A stretch of 64,000 bases of DNA from Parabacteroides chinchillae (GTDB lineage Bacteria; Bacteroidota; Bacteroidia; Bacteroidales; Tannerellaceae), in assembly GCF_900108035.1 (NCBI RefSeq), contig NZ_FNVS01000001.1, positions 186,001-250,000 of the forward strand, written 5' to 3'. Under the pieces are notes generated by a model. That model saw nothing but the letters and a program-made list of their open reading frames with translations. It was not told the DNA's origin and made no database searches. A program made the translations under genes and the position numbers. Shown one piece after another: positions 18,453 to 28,822 of this stretch (position 1 is its first letter; each line of letters starts with the position of its first letter).

Positions 18453-18720
18453 CAAATATTATATTTCATATTGATTATAAATAAGCCCGATAAATAACAT
18501 ATTAACACAAATAATTATCAAATACAGCATTTAGTTAATTTATATATAAAACATCAGACAAATAGACAAAATAACAATTAGCTAAAAACATCCTACTATA
18601 AAACTATAAATTATAAGTATTTCTGCTCATTTATCTAACAATTTAAAGCCTGTTGCTTCCCGGACCTAAATCAAACAAAAATCAAGAGACAATAATATAT
18701 TCCAATATGAAACATAAAAT
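18453..18720. other. AT-rich divergent intergenic region, purF / gltB
   Basis: This 360-base gap separates two divergent nitrogen-metabolism operons. Apart from the -7 boxes at each edge I see no gene, no strong hairpin and no repeated operator. It is markedly AT-rich and is the obvious place for a nitrogen-responsive regulator to act, but I cannot identify a binding site. Confidence 0.5.
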
Positions 18721-18728
18721 TATATTTG
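18721..18728 (+). promoter_or_regulatory. -7 box of the gltB operon promoter
   Basis: TATATTTG is an exact TAnnTTTG match 52 bases before the gltB ATG. There is no TTTG at the usual upstream spacing, which may mean dependence on an activator. Confidence 0.55.
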
Positions 18729-18780
18729 CATATCATTTAGACACATATTACAGAAATAACAAATCAAATAGATATACAAA

Positions 18781-21700
18781 ATGAGCAAAAAAGATCATTT
18801 CACCAGTCAAAGAGGCTTATACAACTCTGCTTACGAACACGATGCATGTGGAGTTGGAATGTTAGTTAACATTCATGGAGAGAAATCACACAACATTGTT
18901 GAATCGGCTCTAAAAGTATTGGAAAATATGCGGCATCGGGGGGCTGAAGGGGCTGACAATAAAACTGGAGACGGTGCTGGCATCATGTTACAGATTCCCC
19001 ATGAATTTATTTTACTTCAAGGGATTCCTGTACCTGAAAAAGGTAAATATGGAACCGGACTTGTGTTTCTACCCAAAGATGAACAACAACAAACTGCCAT
19101 ACTCAGCATTATAATAGAAGAAATAGAAAAAGAGGGGCTAACATTAATGCATCTCCGAAAAGTACCGGTTAACACAAGTATTTTAGGAAAATCTGCACAG
19201 GAAACTGAACCGGATATTAAACAAATATTTGTTACCGGCTGTAATGACCAACAAACTATGGAGCTAAAGCTATACATCATTCGTAAACGAATTGAGAAAA
19301 AGATCGCTTCAGCCAATTTACCTGGAAAAGAAAACTTCTATATCGTATCCTTATCTACCAGAAGTATTATATATAAAGGTATGCTGGAGTCGATGCAGCT
19401 GCGTCACTATTTCCCTGACTTAACAAACCATTATTTCACCAGCGGGCTGGCATTGGTACATTCACGTTTTAGTACCAACACATTTCCCACATGGAGTTTG
19501 GCACAACCTTTTCGACTGCTTGCACATAACGGGGAAATCAATACGATTCGCGGAAATCGCGGATGGATGGAAGCTCGTGAAAGTGTCCTGTCTTCATCCA
19601 ACATTCCCGATATAGAAGATATACGCCCTATTATTCAACCAAACATGAGTGACAGTGCCTCTCTTGACAACGTACTCGAGTTTTTTGTAGCTTCCGGAAT
19701 GAGCCTTCCTCATGCTATAACAATGTTGATACCGGAAAGTTTCAACGAGAAAAACCCTATCTCCGAAAGTTTAAAAGCTTTTTATGAATATCACTCCATC
19801 CTTATGGAACCATGGGATGGCCCTGCAGCACTTCTATTCAGTGATGGTCGTTATGCCGGAGGTATGCTAGACCGTAACGGATTAAGACCTGCACGCTATC
19901 TGATTACGAAACATGACATGATGGTAGTAGCCTCGGAAGTAGGCGTAATAGACTTCGAGCCAAATGAGATCAAAGAAAAAGGTCGTTTACAGCCGGGGAA
20001 AATACTTCTCATCGACACTGAAAAAGGTGAAATATATTACGACAGTGAATTAAAAAAGGAACTGGCAAACGCCCAACCTTATCGTACATGGCTTGCCAAC
20101 AACCGGGTAGAACTGGATGAAATAAAGTCTGGAAGAAAAATTCCTCATATTGTAGGCCAGTTCGACCAACGTTTACATATTTTTGGTTACAACAGGGAAG
20201 ATATAGAACGCATTCTCATACCTATGTCCACAAATGGTACGGAACCGATCGGTTCTATGGGAAACGACACACCGTTGGCAGCTTTGTCCACCCGCCCACA
20301 ACTATTGTACAACTACTTCAGGCAACAATTTGCACAGGTCACTAACCCACCTATTGATCCGATCCGCGAAGAGTTAGTTATGAGCCTGGAAGAATATATC
20401 GGGGCTGTGGGTAACAAAATCCTCAGTCCGAATGAAAACCATTGCAAAATGGTTAAACTAAATCATCCTATTCTTACAAATACACAATTAGATATTTTAT
20501 GTAATATCAGATACAAAGGGTTCAAATCAGTCAAACTACCCATGTTATTTGAAGTAGCAAAAGGATGCAAAGGACTTCAATCTGCATTAGAAAAACTCTG
20601 TAAGCAAGCTGAACAATCCGTTGCCGATGGGGCAAACTACATTATACTTAGTGACAAAGGGATAGACAAAGAACATGCTCCCATCCCGTCATTACTTGCA
20701 GTCAGTACCGTACATCATTATCTGATTTCAGTACAGAAACGCGTACAGACAGCTCTTGTCGTAGAAACAGGAGACATGCGCGAGATAATGCATGCTGCCC
20801 TTTTATTGGGTTATGGCGCCAGTGCTATCAACCCTTATATGGTATTTGCGATTATCAAAGATATCGTAGACAACCAAGTCATCCAGCTTAACTACGAAAC
20901 CGCCCGCAAGAATTATATCAAAGCAATATGTAAAGGATTGTTCAAAGTTATCAGTAAAATGGGTATCAGCACTATTCGAAGTTACCGTGGAGCCAAACTA
21001 TTCGAAGCTATCGGCCTCAGCAGCGAACTAGCAAACACATACTTCGGAGGAACTACCAGTAATATAGAAGGTATCCACTTAGATGAAATTACCAGCGATA
21101 TTATTGCCATGCACAAAGAGGCTTTCAAACAAACATCAGGCAGCCCACTTCCCAACGCCGGAGTCTATTCTTTCCGTAAAGATGGAGAAAAACATGCATG
21201 GAACCCGGAAACGATCGCTACCCTTCAACTCGCTACCCGGTTGGGAAGTTACAAAAAGTTTAAAGAGTATAGCCACCTGATCGATAATAAGGAGACACCT
21301 ATTTTTTTACGCGACTTTCTTACATTCAGAAAACAGAAACCCGTACCACTGGAACAGGTAGAACCTGTTGGCGATATTATGAAACGTTTTGTTACCGGTG
21401 CAATGAGCTTCGGATCAATTAGTCGTGAAGCACACGAAACCATCGCTATAGCTATGAACCAAATACACGGACGGAGTAATACAGGAGAAGGAGGAGAAGA
21501 TCCGGCACGTTTTATTCCTGGTAAAGATGGCACATCCCTTCGTTCTGCCATCAAGCAAGTGGCATCCGGCCGGTTCGGAGTTACTGCCGAATACCTGGTA
21601 AATGCAGATGAAATACAAATTAAAATCGCACAAGGAGCAAAACCCGGCGAGGGAGGACAACTACCAGGCTATAAGGTAAACGACATTATAGCCAAAACAC

Positions 21701-23295
21701 GTCATTCTATTCCGGGCATCTCACTGATTTCGCCGCCACCTCATCATGATATATACTCTATAGAAGACCTCGCACAACTTATCTTTGATCTGAAAAATGT
21801 TAATCCGCATGCCGAAATCAGTGTTAAGCTGGTAGCCGAAAGCGGAGTAGGAACGATTGCTGCTGGTGTGGTTAAGGCCAAAGCAGACCGTATTATCATT
21901 TCCGGTGCCGAAGGTGGTACCGGTGCTTCTCCTGTAAGTTCCATTCGCTATGCCGGTGTGTCACCCGAATTAGGTTTGTCCGAGACACAACAAACATTAG
22001 TCCTCAACAATCTTCGCGGACAAGTTCGCCTGCAATCCGACGGACAACTGAAAACCGGACGCGACATTATTCTAATGGCCTTGCTCGGCGCTGAAGAATT
22101 TGGATTCGCCACCTCTGCCCTTATTGTCCTGGGATGCGTTATGATGCGCAAATGCCATATAAATACCTGCCCGGTAGGAGTTGCCACACAAGACGAAGAA
22201 CTACGCAAGCGTTTCCGCGGACGCAGTGAGTATCTGGTAAACTTTTTCACTTTCCTGGCAGAAGAAGTCCGCGAATATCTGGCTGAATTAGGCGCTAAAA
22301 GTTTGGATGAGATTATAGGACATACGGATTTGCTTATCCGTAAACCATCAGACTCAATTGCCAAGCATGATCTGCTTAATTTTGACAAGCTAATTCATTT
22401 TCCGGCAGAAGGTAAACAAAATGCCATTCACAAAACGACAAAGCAGGCGCACCTGATAAACAATGTAAAAGACATTGACATCATTAAACATGCTATGCCT
22501 GCCATCAAGTTTCAGCACGAAATATCACTGAACTATACCATTGCCAACACAGACCGTTCAGTAGGAGCCATGTTATCCGGTGAGATTGCAAAACATTATG
22601 GTAATACAGGCCTGCCAGACAATACCTTAAACATCAAATTCAAAGGTTCTGCAGGACAAAGTTTTGGAGCATTTCTGGCACATGGTATCCATTTCCGCCT
22701 CGAAGGAGAAGCCAATGATTATTTAGGTAAAGGATTAAGCGGCGGTCGCATCAGCCTGATACCTCCTGTACAATCTACCTTCAGAGCCGAAGAAAACACT
22801 ATTGCCGGTAATACTTTAATGTATGGGGCTACTAGTGGAGAAGTCTATATCAACGGACGTGCAGGAGAACGTTTTTGTGTACGTAATTCCGGCGCTATTG
22901 CTGTGGCAGAAGGGGTAGGTGACCACTGTTGCGAATATATGACAGGCGGACGTGTGGTCATACTTGGGCAAACCGGACGAAACTTTGCAGCAGGTATGAG
23001 CGGAGGAATAGCCTATGTATGGAATAAAGCCGGCGATTTTGATTACTTCTGTAACATGGAAACGGTGGAATTATCACTCATAGAAGACAGTAATACCAAT
23101 AAAGAGTTGAACGAATTAATCCGCAAGCACTACCGCTATACAGGTAGCCTACTGGCCAGAAAAATGCTCGATAACTGGAACAAATACTCCGGAGAATTCA
23201 TCTGCATCATCCCGATAGAATATAAAAAGGTACTGCAGGAAGAACAGATGATGAAGCTACAACAAAAAATAGCCGAAATGCAACGGGATTATTAA
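18781..23295 (+). CDS. gltB: glutamate synthase large subunit
   Basis: GltB of 1504 aa converts glutamine and 2-oxoglutarate to two glutamates. The class II amidotransferase nucleophile is Cys23 (HDACGVGM), after a short propeptide. The central domain and the FMN-binding synthase domain follow (MSFGSISREAHETIAIAMN; GRSNTGEGGEDP; ISGAEGGTGASP). The 3Fe-4S cysteines are in CVMMRKCHINTCPVGVATQ near residue 1120. The C-terminal beta-helix (about 1270-1470) shows repeated G-rich turns. Length and order are normal. It is first in the gltB-gltD-asnB operon and divergent from purF-carAB. Confidence 0.97.
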   Translation: MSKKDHFTSQRGLYNSAYEHDACGVGMLVNIHGEKSHNIVESALKVLENMRHRGAEGADNKTGDGAGIMLQIPHEFILLQGIPVPEKGKYGTGLVFLPKDEQQQTAILSIIIEEIEKEGLTLMHLRKVPVNTSILGKSAQETEPDIKQIFVTGCNDQQTMELKLYIIRKRIEKKIASANLPGKENFYIVSLSTRSIIYKGMLESMQLRHYFPDLTNHYFTSGLALVHSRFSTNTFPTWSLAQPFRLLAHNGEINTIRGNRGWMEARESVLSSSNIPDIEDIRPIIQPNMSDSASLDNVLEFFVASGMSLPHAITMLIPESFNEKNPISESLKAFYEYHSILMEPWDGPAALLFSDGRYAGGMLDRNGLRPARYLITKHDMMVVASEVGVIDFEPNEIKEKGRLQPGKILLIDTEKGEIYYDSELKKELANAQPYRTWLANNRVELDEIKSGRKIPHIVGQFDQRLHIFGYNREDIERILIPMSTNGTEPIGSMGNDTPLAALSTRPQLLYNYFRQQFAQVTNPPIDPIREELVMSLEEYIGAVGNKILSPNENHCKMVKLNHPILTNTQLDILCNIRYKGFKSVKLPMLFEVAKGCKGLQSALEKLCKQAEQSVADGANYIILSDKGIDKEHAPIPSLLAVSTVHHYLISVQKRVQTALVVETGDMREIMHAALLLGYGASAINPYMVFAIIKDIVDNQVIQLNYETARKNYIKAICKGLFKVISKMGISTIRSYRGAKLFEAIGLSSELANTYFGGTTSNIEGIHLDEITSDIIAMHKEAFKQTSGSPLPNAGVYSFRKDGEKHAWNPETIATLQLATRLGSYKKFKEYSHLIDNKETPIFLRDFLTFRKQKPVPLEQVEPVGDIMKRFVTGAMSFGSISREAHETIAIAMNQIHGRSNTGEGGEDPARFIPGKDGTSLRSAIKQVASGRFGVTAEYLVNADEIQIKIAQGAKPGEGGQLPGYKVNDIIAKTRHSIPGISLISPPPHHDIYSIEDLAQLIFDLKNVNPHAEISVKLVAESGVGTIAAGVVKAKADRIIISGAEGGTGASPVSSIRYAGVSPELGLSETQQTLVLNNLRGQVRLQSDGQLKTGRDIILMALLGAEEFGFATSALIVLGCVMMRKCHINTCPVGVATQDEELRKRFRGRSEYLVNFFTFLAEEVREYLAELGAKSLDEIIGHTDLLIRKPSDSIAKHDLLNFDKLIHFPAEGKQNAIHKTTKQAHLINNVKDIDIIKHAMPAIKFQHEISLNYTIANTDRSVGAMLSGEIAKHYGNTGLPDNTLNIKFKGSAGQSFGAFLAHGIHFRLEGEANDYLGKGLSGGRISLIPPVQSTFRAEENTIAGNTLMYGATSGEVYINGRAGERFCVRNSGAIAVAEGVGDHCCEYMTGGRVVILGQTGRNFAAGMSGGIAYVWNKAGDFDYFCNMETVELSLIEDSNTNKELNELIRKHYRYTGSLLARKMLDNWNKYSGEFICIIPIEYKKVLQEEQMMKLQQKIAEMQRDY

Positions 23296-23320
23296 CTCCG
23301 GAACCACCCGGCCGGGTGAG

Positions 23321-23400
23321 ACCTCGTCACGCGTACGCGTGACACACTACCACGCGGTAAGGTGACGAGCTACCACGCGGTAAGGTGACAGCTTATCACC
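23321..23400. repeat. GC-rich palindromic repeat cluster between gltB and gltD
   Basis: The gap contains an 18-bp palindrome GTCACGCGTACGCGTGAC and then two near-identical 22-bp copies of AGCTACCACGCGGTAAGGTG plus AC, ending in TATCACC. The same building blocks recur at 43152-43258. GC content is far above the neighbouring DNA. This is an interspersed repeat family rather than a terminator. Confidence 0.8.
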
Positions 23401-23452
23401 AAAACGGATGGAATTAATAACAAACAAAACATCATTAAAAAGAAGTACAACA

Positions 23453-24877
23453 ATGGGAAATCCAAAAGCATTCTTAACCATACACAGACAAGAAGCAGGC
23501 TACAGGCCTGTACATGAACGCATAGGCGATTTCAGCGAAGTAGAACAAACATTGAACAGCAACGACCGGCGCACACAAGCATCACGTTGCATGGATTGCG
23601 GCGTACCTTTCTGCCACTGGGCTTGCCCGTTGGGTAATAAACAGCCCGAATGGCAAGACCTGCTTTACAGAGGACGCTGGAAAGAAGCCTACCACGTGTT
23701 GGAACAAACATGCGACTTTCCTGAGTTTACCGGACGTATCTGCCCGGCTCTCTGTGAAAAAAGCTGTGTGCTGAAATTAAGCTGTAATGAACCTGTCACC
23801 ATCCGTGAAAATGAAGCAGCTATCATAGAAATGGCTTTTCGTGAAGGTTATATCACACCAAAACAACCAGTCCGCAATGGAAAACGCGTTGCAGTTATTG
23901 GTAGTGGGCCGGCCGGATTGGCAACAGCGCAACAACTGAATCGCCGGGGCTATGAAGTCACTTTATTTGAAAAAGACGAACTGCCGGGTGGTTTACTTCG
24001 CTTCGGCATCCCAAATTTCAAATTAGGGAAAAACATCATAGACCGCCGGATACGGCTGATGAAAGACGAAGGTGTCATCTTTAAAGTAAACACGATGGTA
24101 GGCAAAGAGATATTGGCAAAAGATGTACTGGATTCCTACGATGCTATTTGCATAGCCATCGGATCGGAAGTTCCACGTGACCTGCCAATCGAAGGACGTA
24201 ACCTGAAAGGCATTCATTTTGCACTGGAATTGCTATCTCAACAGAACCGCAAACTGGAAGGTATCCAGATTCCACCTAAAAACATTATTAACTGTAAAGG
24301 GAAAAAAGTACTCATCATCGGAGGAGGCGACACTGGCAGCGATTGCGTAGGAACGGCTAACCGTCATGGAGCGGCAAATGTCACGCAAATAGAAATTATG
24401 CCTAAACCTCCGGTAGAGTACAATCCACAAACATCTTGGCCCATGTACCCGCAAATATTAAAAACCAGTAGTAGCCACGAAGAAGGATGTCTACGTCGTT
24501 GGAATTTGGCATCCTGTCGATTTATAGGAAATGGAAACACACTTACAGGAGTAGAAGTGGAAGAGGTGAAATGGACATCTCCTATAAACGGTAGTCGTCC
24601 TGATATAAAAAAAACCGGCAGGAAAGAGATTATAGAAGCCGACCTTATATTCCTTGCCATGGGATTCGTGCACCCGGAGCAAGAAGGACTGATCAAAGAA
24701 CTCTCACTACCAGTCAACGAACGCAAGAATATATCCGTAAACAAAAAAAACCAGACAATTATGGATAAAGTCTTTGCCTGTGGAGATGCAGTCAGCGGAG
24801 CCAGTCTGGTTGTAAAAGCTATGGCATCCGGAAGAAAAACAGCAGAAGAAATAGATAAATATTTAATGAACAAATAA
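23453..24877 (+). CDS. gltD: glutamate synthase small subunit
   Basis: GltD of 474 aa passes electrons from NAD(P)H through FAD and Fe-S clusters to GltB. The N-terminal 4Fe-4S cysteines are in CMDCGVPFCHWACP and CPALCEKSCVLKLSC. The FAD Rossmann motif is VIGSGPAGLATAQQL and the NAD(P) motif VLIIGGGDTGSDCVG. The C-terminal FAD contact is FACGDAVSGASLVVKAMASG. I chose the ATG at 23453 (MGNPKAFL) because this is the family's usual beginning; the frame is open to an ATG at 23408. A GC-rich repeat cluster separates it from gltB. Confidence 0.95.
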   Translation: MGNPKAFLTIHRQEAGYRPVHERIGDFSEVEQTLNSNDRRTQASRCMDCGVPFCHWACPLGNKQPEWQDLLYRGRWKEAYHVLEQTCDFPEFTGRICPALCEKSCVLKLSCNEPVTIRENEAAIIEMAFREGYITPKQPVRNGKRVAVIGSGPAGLATAQQLNRRGYEVTLFEKDELPGGLLRFGIPNFKLGKNIIDRRIRLMKDEGVIFKVNTMVGKEILAKDVLDSYDAICIAIGSEVPRDLPIEGRNLKGIHFALELLSQQNRKLEGIQIPPKNIINCKGKKVLIIGGGDTGSDCVGTANRHGAANVTQIEIMPKPPVEYNPQTSWPMYPQILKTSSSHEEGCLRRWNLASCRFIGNGNTLTGVEVEEVKWTSPINGSRPDIKKTGRKEIIEADLIFLAMGFVHPEQEGLIKELSLPVNERKNISVNKKNQTIMDKVFACGDAVSGASLVVKAMASGRKTAEEIDKYLMNK

Positions 24878-24897
24878 CTTTATAAAGAACAACAACT

Positions 24898-26562
24898 ATG
24901 TGCGGCATAACAGCAATATTCAATATACATGGCGATACTTCCGTTTATCGCAGACAAGCTTTACAAATGAGTAAACAAATACGTCATCGTGGCCCCGACT
25001 GGAGCGGCATTTACCAGGGCAAGACTGCAATACTTGCACACGAACGCTTATCAATCGTCGATCCCGCTTCAGGAGGACAACCTTTAATCAGCGCAGATGG
25101 CAAACATATTCTTTGCGTTAATGGAGAAATCTACAACCATCGTGAACTACGCGAAGTATTAAAAGATGAATATGAGTTTCAAACAGGATCGGACTGTGAA
25201 GTGATCCTCGCACTCTACAAGAAAAAAGGCATTAACTTTTTAGAAGACCTGAATGGAATCTTTGCCTTTGCACTGTATGACGAAGAGAAAGATATCTACC
25301 TCATCGCCAGAGACCCAATAGGCGTTATACCTCTCTATATAGGGTATGACAACGAAGGACATCTATTAATATCTTCCGAGCTAAAAGGGTTGGAAGGATA
25401 TGCCACCCATTATGAACCGTTTTTACCAGGACACTATTTCTATAGTAAAAACCGGGAACTAACGAAATGGTATACCCGTGATTGGACAAATTATGATAAT
25501 GTAAAAAACAATCCATCCAATATAAAACAATTATATAACGCTCTTGAAGCAGCCGTCCAGCGCCAGCTCATGAGCGATGTTCCCTATGGAGTGCTCCTAT
25601 CGGGAGGGCTAGATTCATCCATTATATCAGCCATCGCTAAAAAATATGCCGCCAAACGAATAGAGAATAATGGAAAAACAGATGCCTGGTGGCCTCAACT
25701 CCACTCTTTCGCAGTTGGCCTTAAAGGAGCTCCCGATCTGGCGGCCGCCCAAAAAGTAGCAGACCACATCGGTACCATACATCACGAAATAAACTATACC
25801 ATACAAGAAGGACTAGATGCCATACGGGATGTGATTTATTACATCGAAACTTATGATGTAACAACCGTACGAGCTTCTACCCCTATGTATTTATTGGCCC
25901 GCGTAATCCGGAGTATGGGGATAAAAATGGTACTTAGCGGCGAAGGTGCTGATGAAATATTTGGCGGCTATCTATACTTTCATAAAGCTCCCGATGCAAA
26001 AACATTCCACGAAGAGACTATCCGCAAACTCAGAAAGCTTTATCTATATGATTGCTTGCGTGCAAACAAAAGCCTTTGTGCATGGGGAGTGGAAGGACGC
26101 GTTCCGTTTCTCGACAAAAAATTTCTGGATGTGGCAATGCGCCTTAATCCTACAGCAAAAATGTGCCCCGGAGAAATCATTGAAAAGAAGATTTTACGCG
26201 AAGCATTCTCGAAAATGCTTCCTCACGAAATAGTATGGCGACAAAAGGAGCAATTCTCCGATGGTGTTGGCTACAATTGGATTGATACATTAAAAAAAAT
26301 AGCGGCGGAAGCCGTATCAGACAACGATATGCTTCATGCAACAAAACGGTTTCCGATTAATCCGCCACAAAATAAAGAAGAATATTATTATCGCAGCATT
26401 TTTGAAGAACATTTCCCTAGTGAATGTGCTGCACGGAGTGTACCAAGCGTACCTAGTGTAGCCTGTTCAACAGCAGAGGCACTTGTTTGGGACACCTCTT
26501 TCAAAAACAGAAATGACCCAAGCGGACGTTCTGTAACGGGCATACACAAAGCTTCCCATTAA
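24898..26562 (+). CDS. asnB: asparagine synthase (glutamine-hydrolysing), AsnB
   Basis: AsnB of 554 aa makes asparagine from aspartate, ATP and glutamine. The N-terminal Cys2 (MCGITAIFN) is the glutaminase nucleophile, with RHRGPDWSG and VNGEIYNHRELR downstream. The synthetase domain has the pyrophosphate motif LLSGGLDSSI near residue 236 and SGEGADEIFGGYLYFHKAP. It follows gltD by 20 bases in the same operon. The last 50 residues (SVPSVPSVACSTAEALVWD) are a mildly repetitive tail. Regulation is probably shared with gltBD. Confidence 0.96.
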   Translation: MCGITAIFNIHGDTSVYRRQALQMSKQIRHRGPDWSGIYQGKTAILAHERLSIVDPASGGQPLISADGKHILCVNGEIYNHRELREVLKDEYEFQTGSDCEVILALYKKKGINFLEDLNGIFAFALYDEEKDIYLIARDPIGVIPLYIGYDNEGHLLISSELKGLEGYATHYEPFLPGHYFYSKNRELTKWYTRDWTNYDNVKNNPSNIKQLYNALEAAVQRQLMSDVPYGVLLSGGLDSSIISAIAKKYAAKRIENNGKTDAWWPQLHSFAVGLKGAPDLAAAQKVADHIGTIHHEINYTIQEGLDAIRDVIYYIETYDVTTVRASTPMYLLARVIRSMGIKMVLSGEGADEIFGGYLYFHKAPDAKTFHEETIRKLRKLYLYDCLRANKSLCAWGVEGRVPFLDKKFLDVAMRLNPTAKMCPGEIIEKKILREAFSKMLPHEIVWRQKEQFSDGVGYNWIDTLKKIAAEAVSDNDMLHATKRFPINPPQNKEEYYYRSIFEEHFPSECAARSVPSVPSVACSTAEALVWDTSFKNRNDPSGRSVTGIHKASH

Positions 26563-26636
26563 AATTCATTATCAACAGAGGCTGAATTTTATATTGTTGC
26601 TATATTATTCGACACCAATAATTATTCGAAAAAATC

Positions 26637-26667
26637 CTTGAACGTTTTATTTTATATGATACCTTTG
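26637..26667 (+). promoter_or_regulatory. promoter of the secreted-protein gene
   Basis: TTG (26637-26639) and TACCTTTG (26660-26667) are about 20 bp apart and match the Bacteroidota -33/-7 pattern. The leader before the ATG at 26701 is about 27 bases. Confidence 0.75.
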
Positions 26668-26700
26668 TCGAGGTTTATTAATAATTTAAATCGTGTATAT

Positions 26701-28407
26701 ATGAAAAAAATCTTTACTTTTATTAGTGCATTGGTAATGTTGTTTGCAACAACATTCACTGGTTCTGCGCAGAACCAGCCCCAATTAACAAATGCAGAAA
26801 AAGCTGCTATCGTTAAAGAGATAGTGCCAGCCATATTTGATCAGGTTAAAACTATTTCGGGTGTAGACTTCATGGCATTAACGAATCCTACAATCGAAGG
26901 TATTGTTTCATCCCCTCTATTTTTTCAACAAGGCTTGGCTACAAGAGCTGCCACTCCAACAGTGATTGATGTCATTCCTGACAGCATGAATGTAGATTTA
27001 AGTTCTATCAAAATGACAGGTATGCCTGATGCTGTAAGCAGCCTGTTAAAGAAAGTAAAACTAACATTCAGCGAATCTAAAGATTTCACATTTGCAATGG
27101 GTGTACGCCCTGTCAGTATAAAAATACCTCACAAAATTGTTGCTTCTATTGATGTACTTGGCGAGTTGCTAACCGTATCATTCACATCAGGAGACAAAGG
27201 CACTATTTTACCATACAGTTCATTCCGCGCTACTTTATCTTTAAGTCCTTTATTAGCAGGTCTGGGGTCAAGCATTGAAAACTTCCCGTTAAAAGCAGGC
27301 GATCTGTTATCTATCGAAGAAACAAAAGGCAGCAATGGCATTTTAAGTTATTCTATTGTAATGGAAGATGCTTTACGCGGAATGGTTAGCAGCTTGGCAG
27401 AAGTACCTAACTTTATGGTAACTTTAGACATGACTAAGTTAATGACGGCAGGTACTATCAAAGCCAGTTTGTTTGGCAAACCATTACAGGCTCCTACTGC
27501 TTCTATTCTTATGGGCGATGCCACAGTATATGCAAACCTGAAATCAACAACAGGTATGCCTGTCGAAGCAATTGTTTTAGCTTCTTATGGTACGGACAGC
27601 AAAATCAACGGCTACCGTAAGTTAACTCCTGTCATTTCTGTAAATGGAGCTAATATGTTACTAACAACTACAAATGAGATCAGTGCTGTTCCTTCTGCAG
27701 ATACTAATGGTGATGGTGTTGTTAACAGTGAAGATTTGGAATGGACTAAAACTTCAGCTCAAGTTATTACAATGCCTGCTTCTTTAAGCACCACATTCGG
27801 TAACATGATGTCATCTTTGGTTGCCGGCATTATCGGTAATCTGAAAGCAGACATGAATCAGAATATTGATATAACAATAGACTCTGTGTATTACGAAAGC
27901 GAAACTGCTAAACCAACAATCAATGTAATGGCTATTAATGTTAAGACAACATTAGAAGCTATAAGCCTGCAAGAAAGTAATGTCATTGTCAATGTAACAA
28001 TGAAAACAAGAAATGAAAGCAATACATTAGCTGAAGCTATGGCTATAAAGGCTACAGTTCCTACTGCAGACCAAAAGATCAAGATTGAATTTACGCCTGC
28101 AGGATCAGACACCCCGATGGCTACCGCATTCGTTAAGTCTAATGCACTTGGCGTTATCACCAGCAACGAAGCGTCTCCTGTTCTTGAAGATGCAAATGTA
28201 TATGTACAAGAAGGCGGAATCTATGTTGAAAACTGTGATAAAGCTACCTATTCTGTTGTCAGCATAAATGGAGCTAAACTTACTAATGGAATTATCTCCG
28301 GAACAAACGAATATATCGCTATTCCTTCTTTAGCAAAAGATAACATTTATATTGTTACAATTATAAAAGATAATGCAAGAAAATCATTCAAGATTAAAGC
28401 AAACTAA
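26701..28407 (+). CDS. secreted protein of unknown function with EF-hand-like loop
   Basis: 568 aa from the chosen ATG, which starts a clear signal peptide (MKKIFTFISALVMLFATTFTGSAQ). I do not recognise a named enzyme; it resembles DUF4925-like Bacteroidales proteins. The body is low in Cys and rich in Thr/Ser/Val, suggesting beta structure. A single calcium-loop motif, DTNGDGVVNSEDL, lies near residue 340. The last 65 residues (IYVENCDKATYSVVSINGAK then SLAKDNIYIVTIIKDNARKS) resemble the type A C-terminal sorting domain of type IX secretion cargo, so it may be exported to the surface if the host has that system. It is transcribed alone: own promoter upstream, strong terminator downstream. 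Confidence 0.75.
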   Translation: MKKIFTFISALVMLFATTFTGSAQNQPQLTNAEKAAIVKEIVPAIFDQVKTISGVDFMALTNPTIEGIVSSPLFFQQGLATRAATPTVIDVIPDSMNVDLSSIKMTGMPDAVSSLLKKVKLTFSESKDFTFAMGVRPVSIKIPHKIVASIDVLGELLTVSFTSGDKGTILPYSSFRATLSLSPLLAGLGSSIENFPLKAGDLLSIEETKGSNGILSYSIVMEDALRGMVSSLAEVPNFMVTLDMTKLMTAGTIKASLFGKPLQAPTASILMGDATVYANLKSTTGMPVEAIVLASYGTDSKINGYRKLTPVISVNGANMLLTTTNEISAVPSADTNGDGVVNSEDLEWTKTSAQVITMPASLSTTFGNMMSSLVAGIIGNLKADMNQNIDITIDSVYYESETAKPTINVMAINVKTTLEAISLQESNVIVNVTMKTRNESNTLAEAMAIKATVPTADQKIKIEFTPAGSDTPMATAFVKSNALGVITSNEASPVLEDANVYVQEGGIYVENCDKATYSVVSINGAKLTNGIISGTNEYIAIPSLAKDNIYIVTIIKDNARKSFKIKAN

Positions 28408-28440
28408 CCGGTAGAACATTCTTTTACTGATTTGCTATTC

Positions 28441-28480
28441 AAGAGGAGCCGTTCGAATTATCGAACGGCTCCTCTTTTAT
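28441..28480 (+). terminator. intrinsic terminator
   Basis: A perfect 16-bp stem AAGAGGAGCCGTTCGA (28441-28456) pairs with 28461-28476 around a 4-nt loop, followed by TTTAT. Confidence 0.92.
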
Positions 28481-28766
28481 TATTTTAAGCCTCTTTTTTT
28501 ATTTCCATTTTGTCAGAATTATCTCTGTTTCGCTTCCCATTTAACACAAAGAAGGCCATATACCATCCACACAAGTTATAATTTCACCGCATAAGCATGA
28601 CTTATTATCTAATAGAAGCTAGTCATGAGTTACAAATAATATTTGAACAATTGGTTTTAATTACAGATTATAAGCAAAAATGGATATTAACAACACAAAT
28701 TATTACAAGAGCAATATTTAATAAGCATTCAGACATATATAAGCAACATTAAATCACAAAACGTCA
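28481..28766. other. AT-rich intergenic stretch, nothing recognised
   Basis: Between the terminator and the dapF promoter about 285 bases show no ORF with coding character, no tRNA and no strong hairpin. A small RNA cannot be excluded. Confidence 0.5.
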
Positions 28767-28774
28767 TATATTTG
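28767..28774 (+). promoter_or_regulatory. -7 box of the dapF-dapL promoter
   Basis: TATATTTG matches TAnnTTTG, 49 bases before the dapF ATG. An unusually good ribosome-binding sequence for this phylum (AAGGAG at 28812-28817) precedes the ATG at 28823 and decides the start. Confidence 0.55.
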
Positions 28775-28822
28775 TATTGTTACAAAACAAAAAGTTACAA
28801 CAACAAGATTCAAGGAGTAAAA

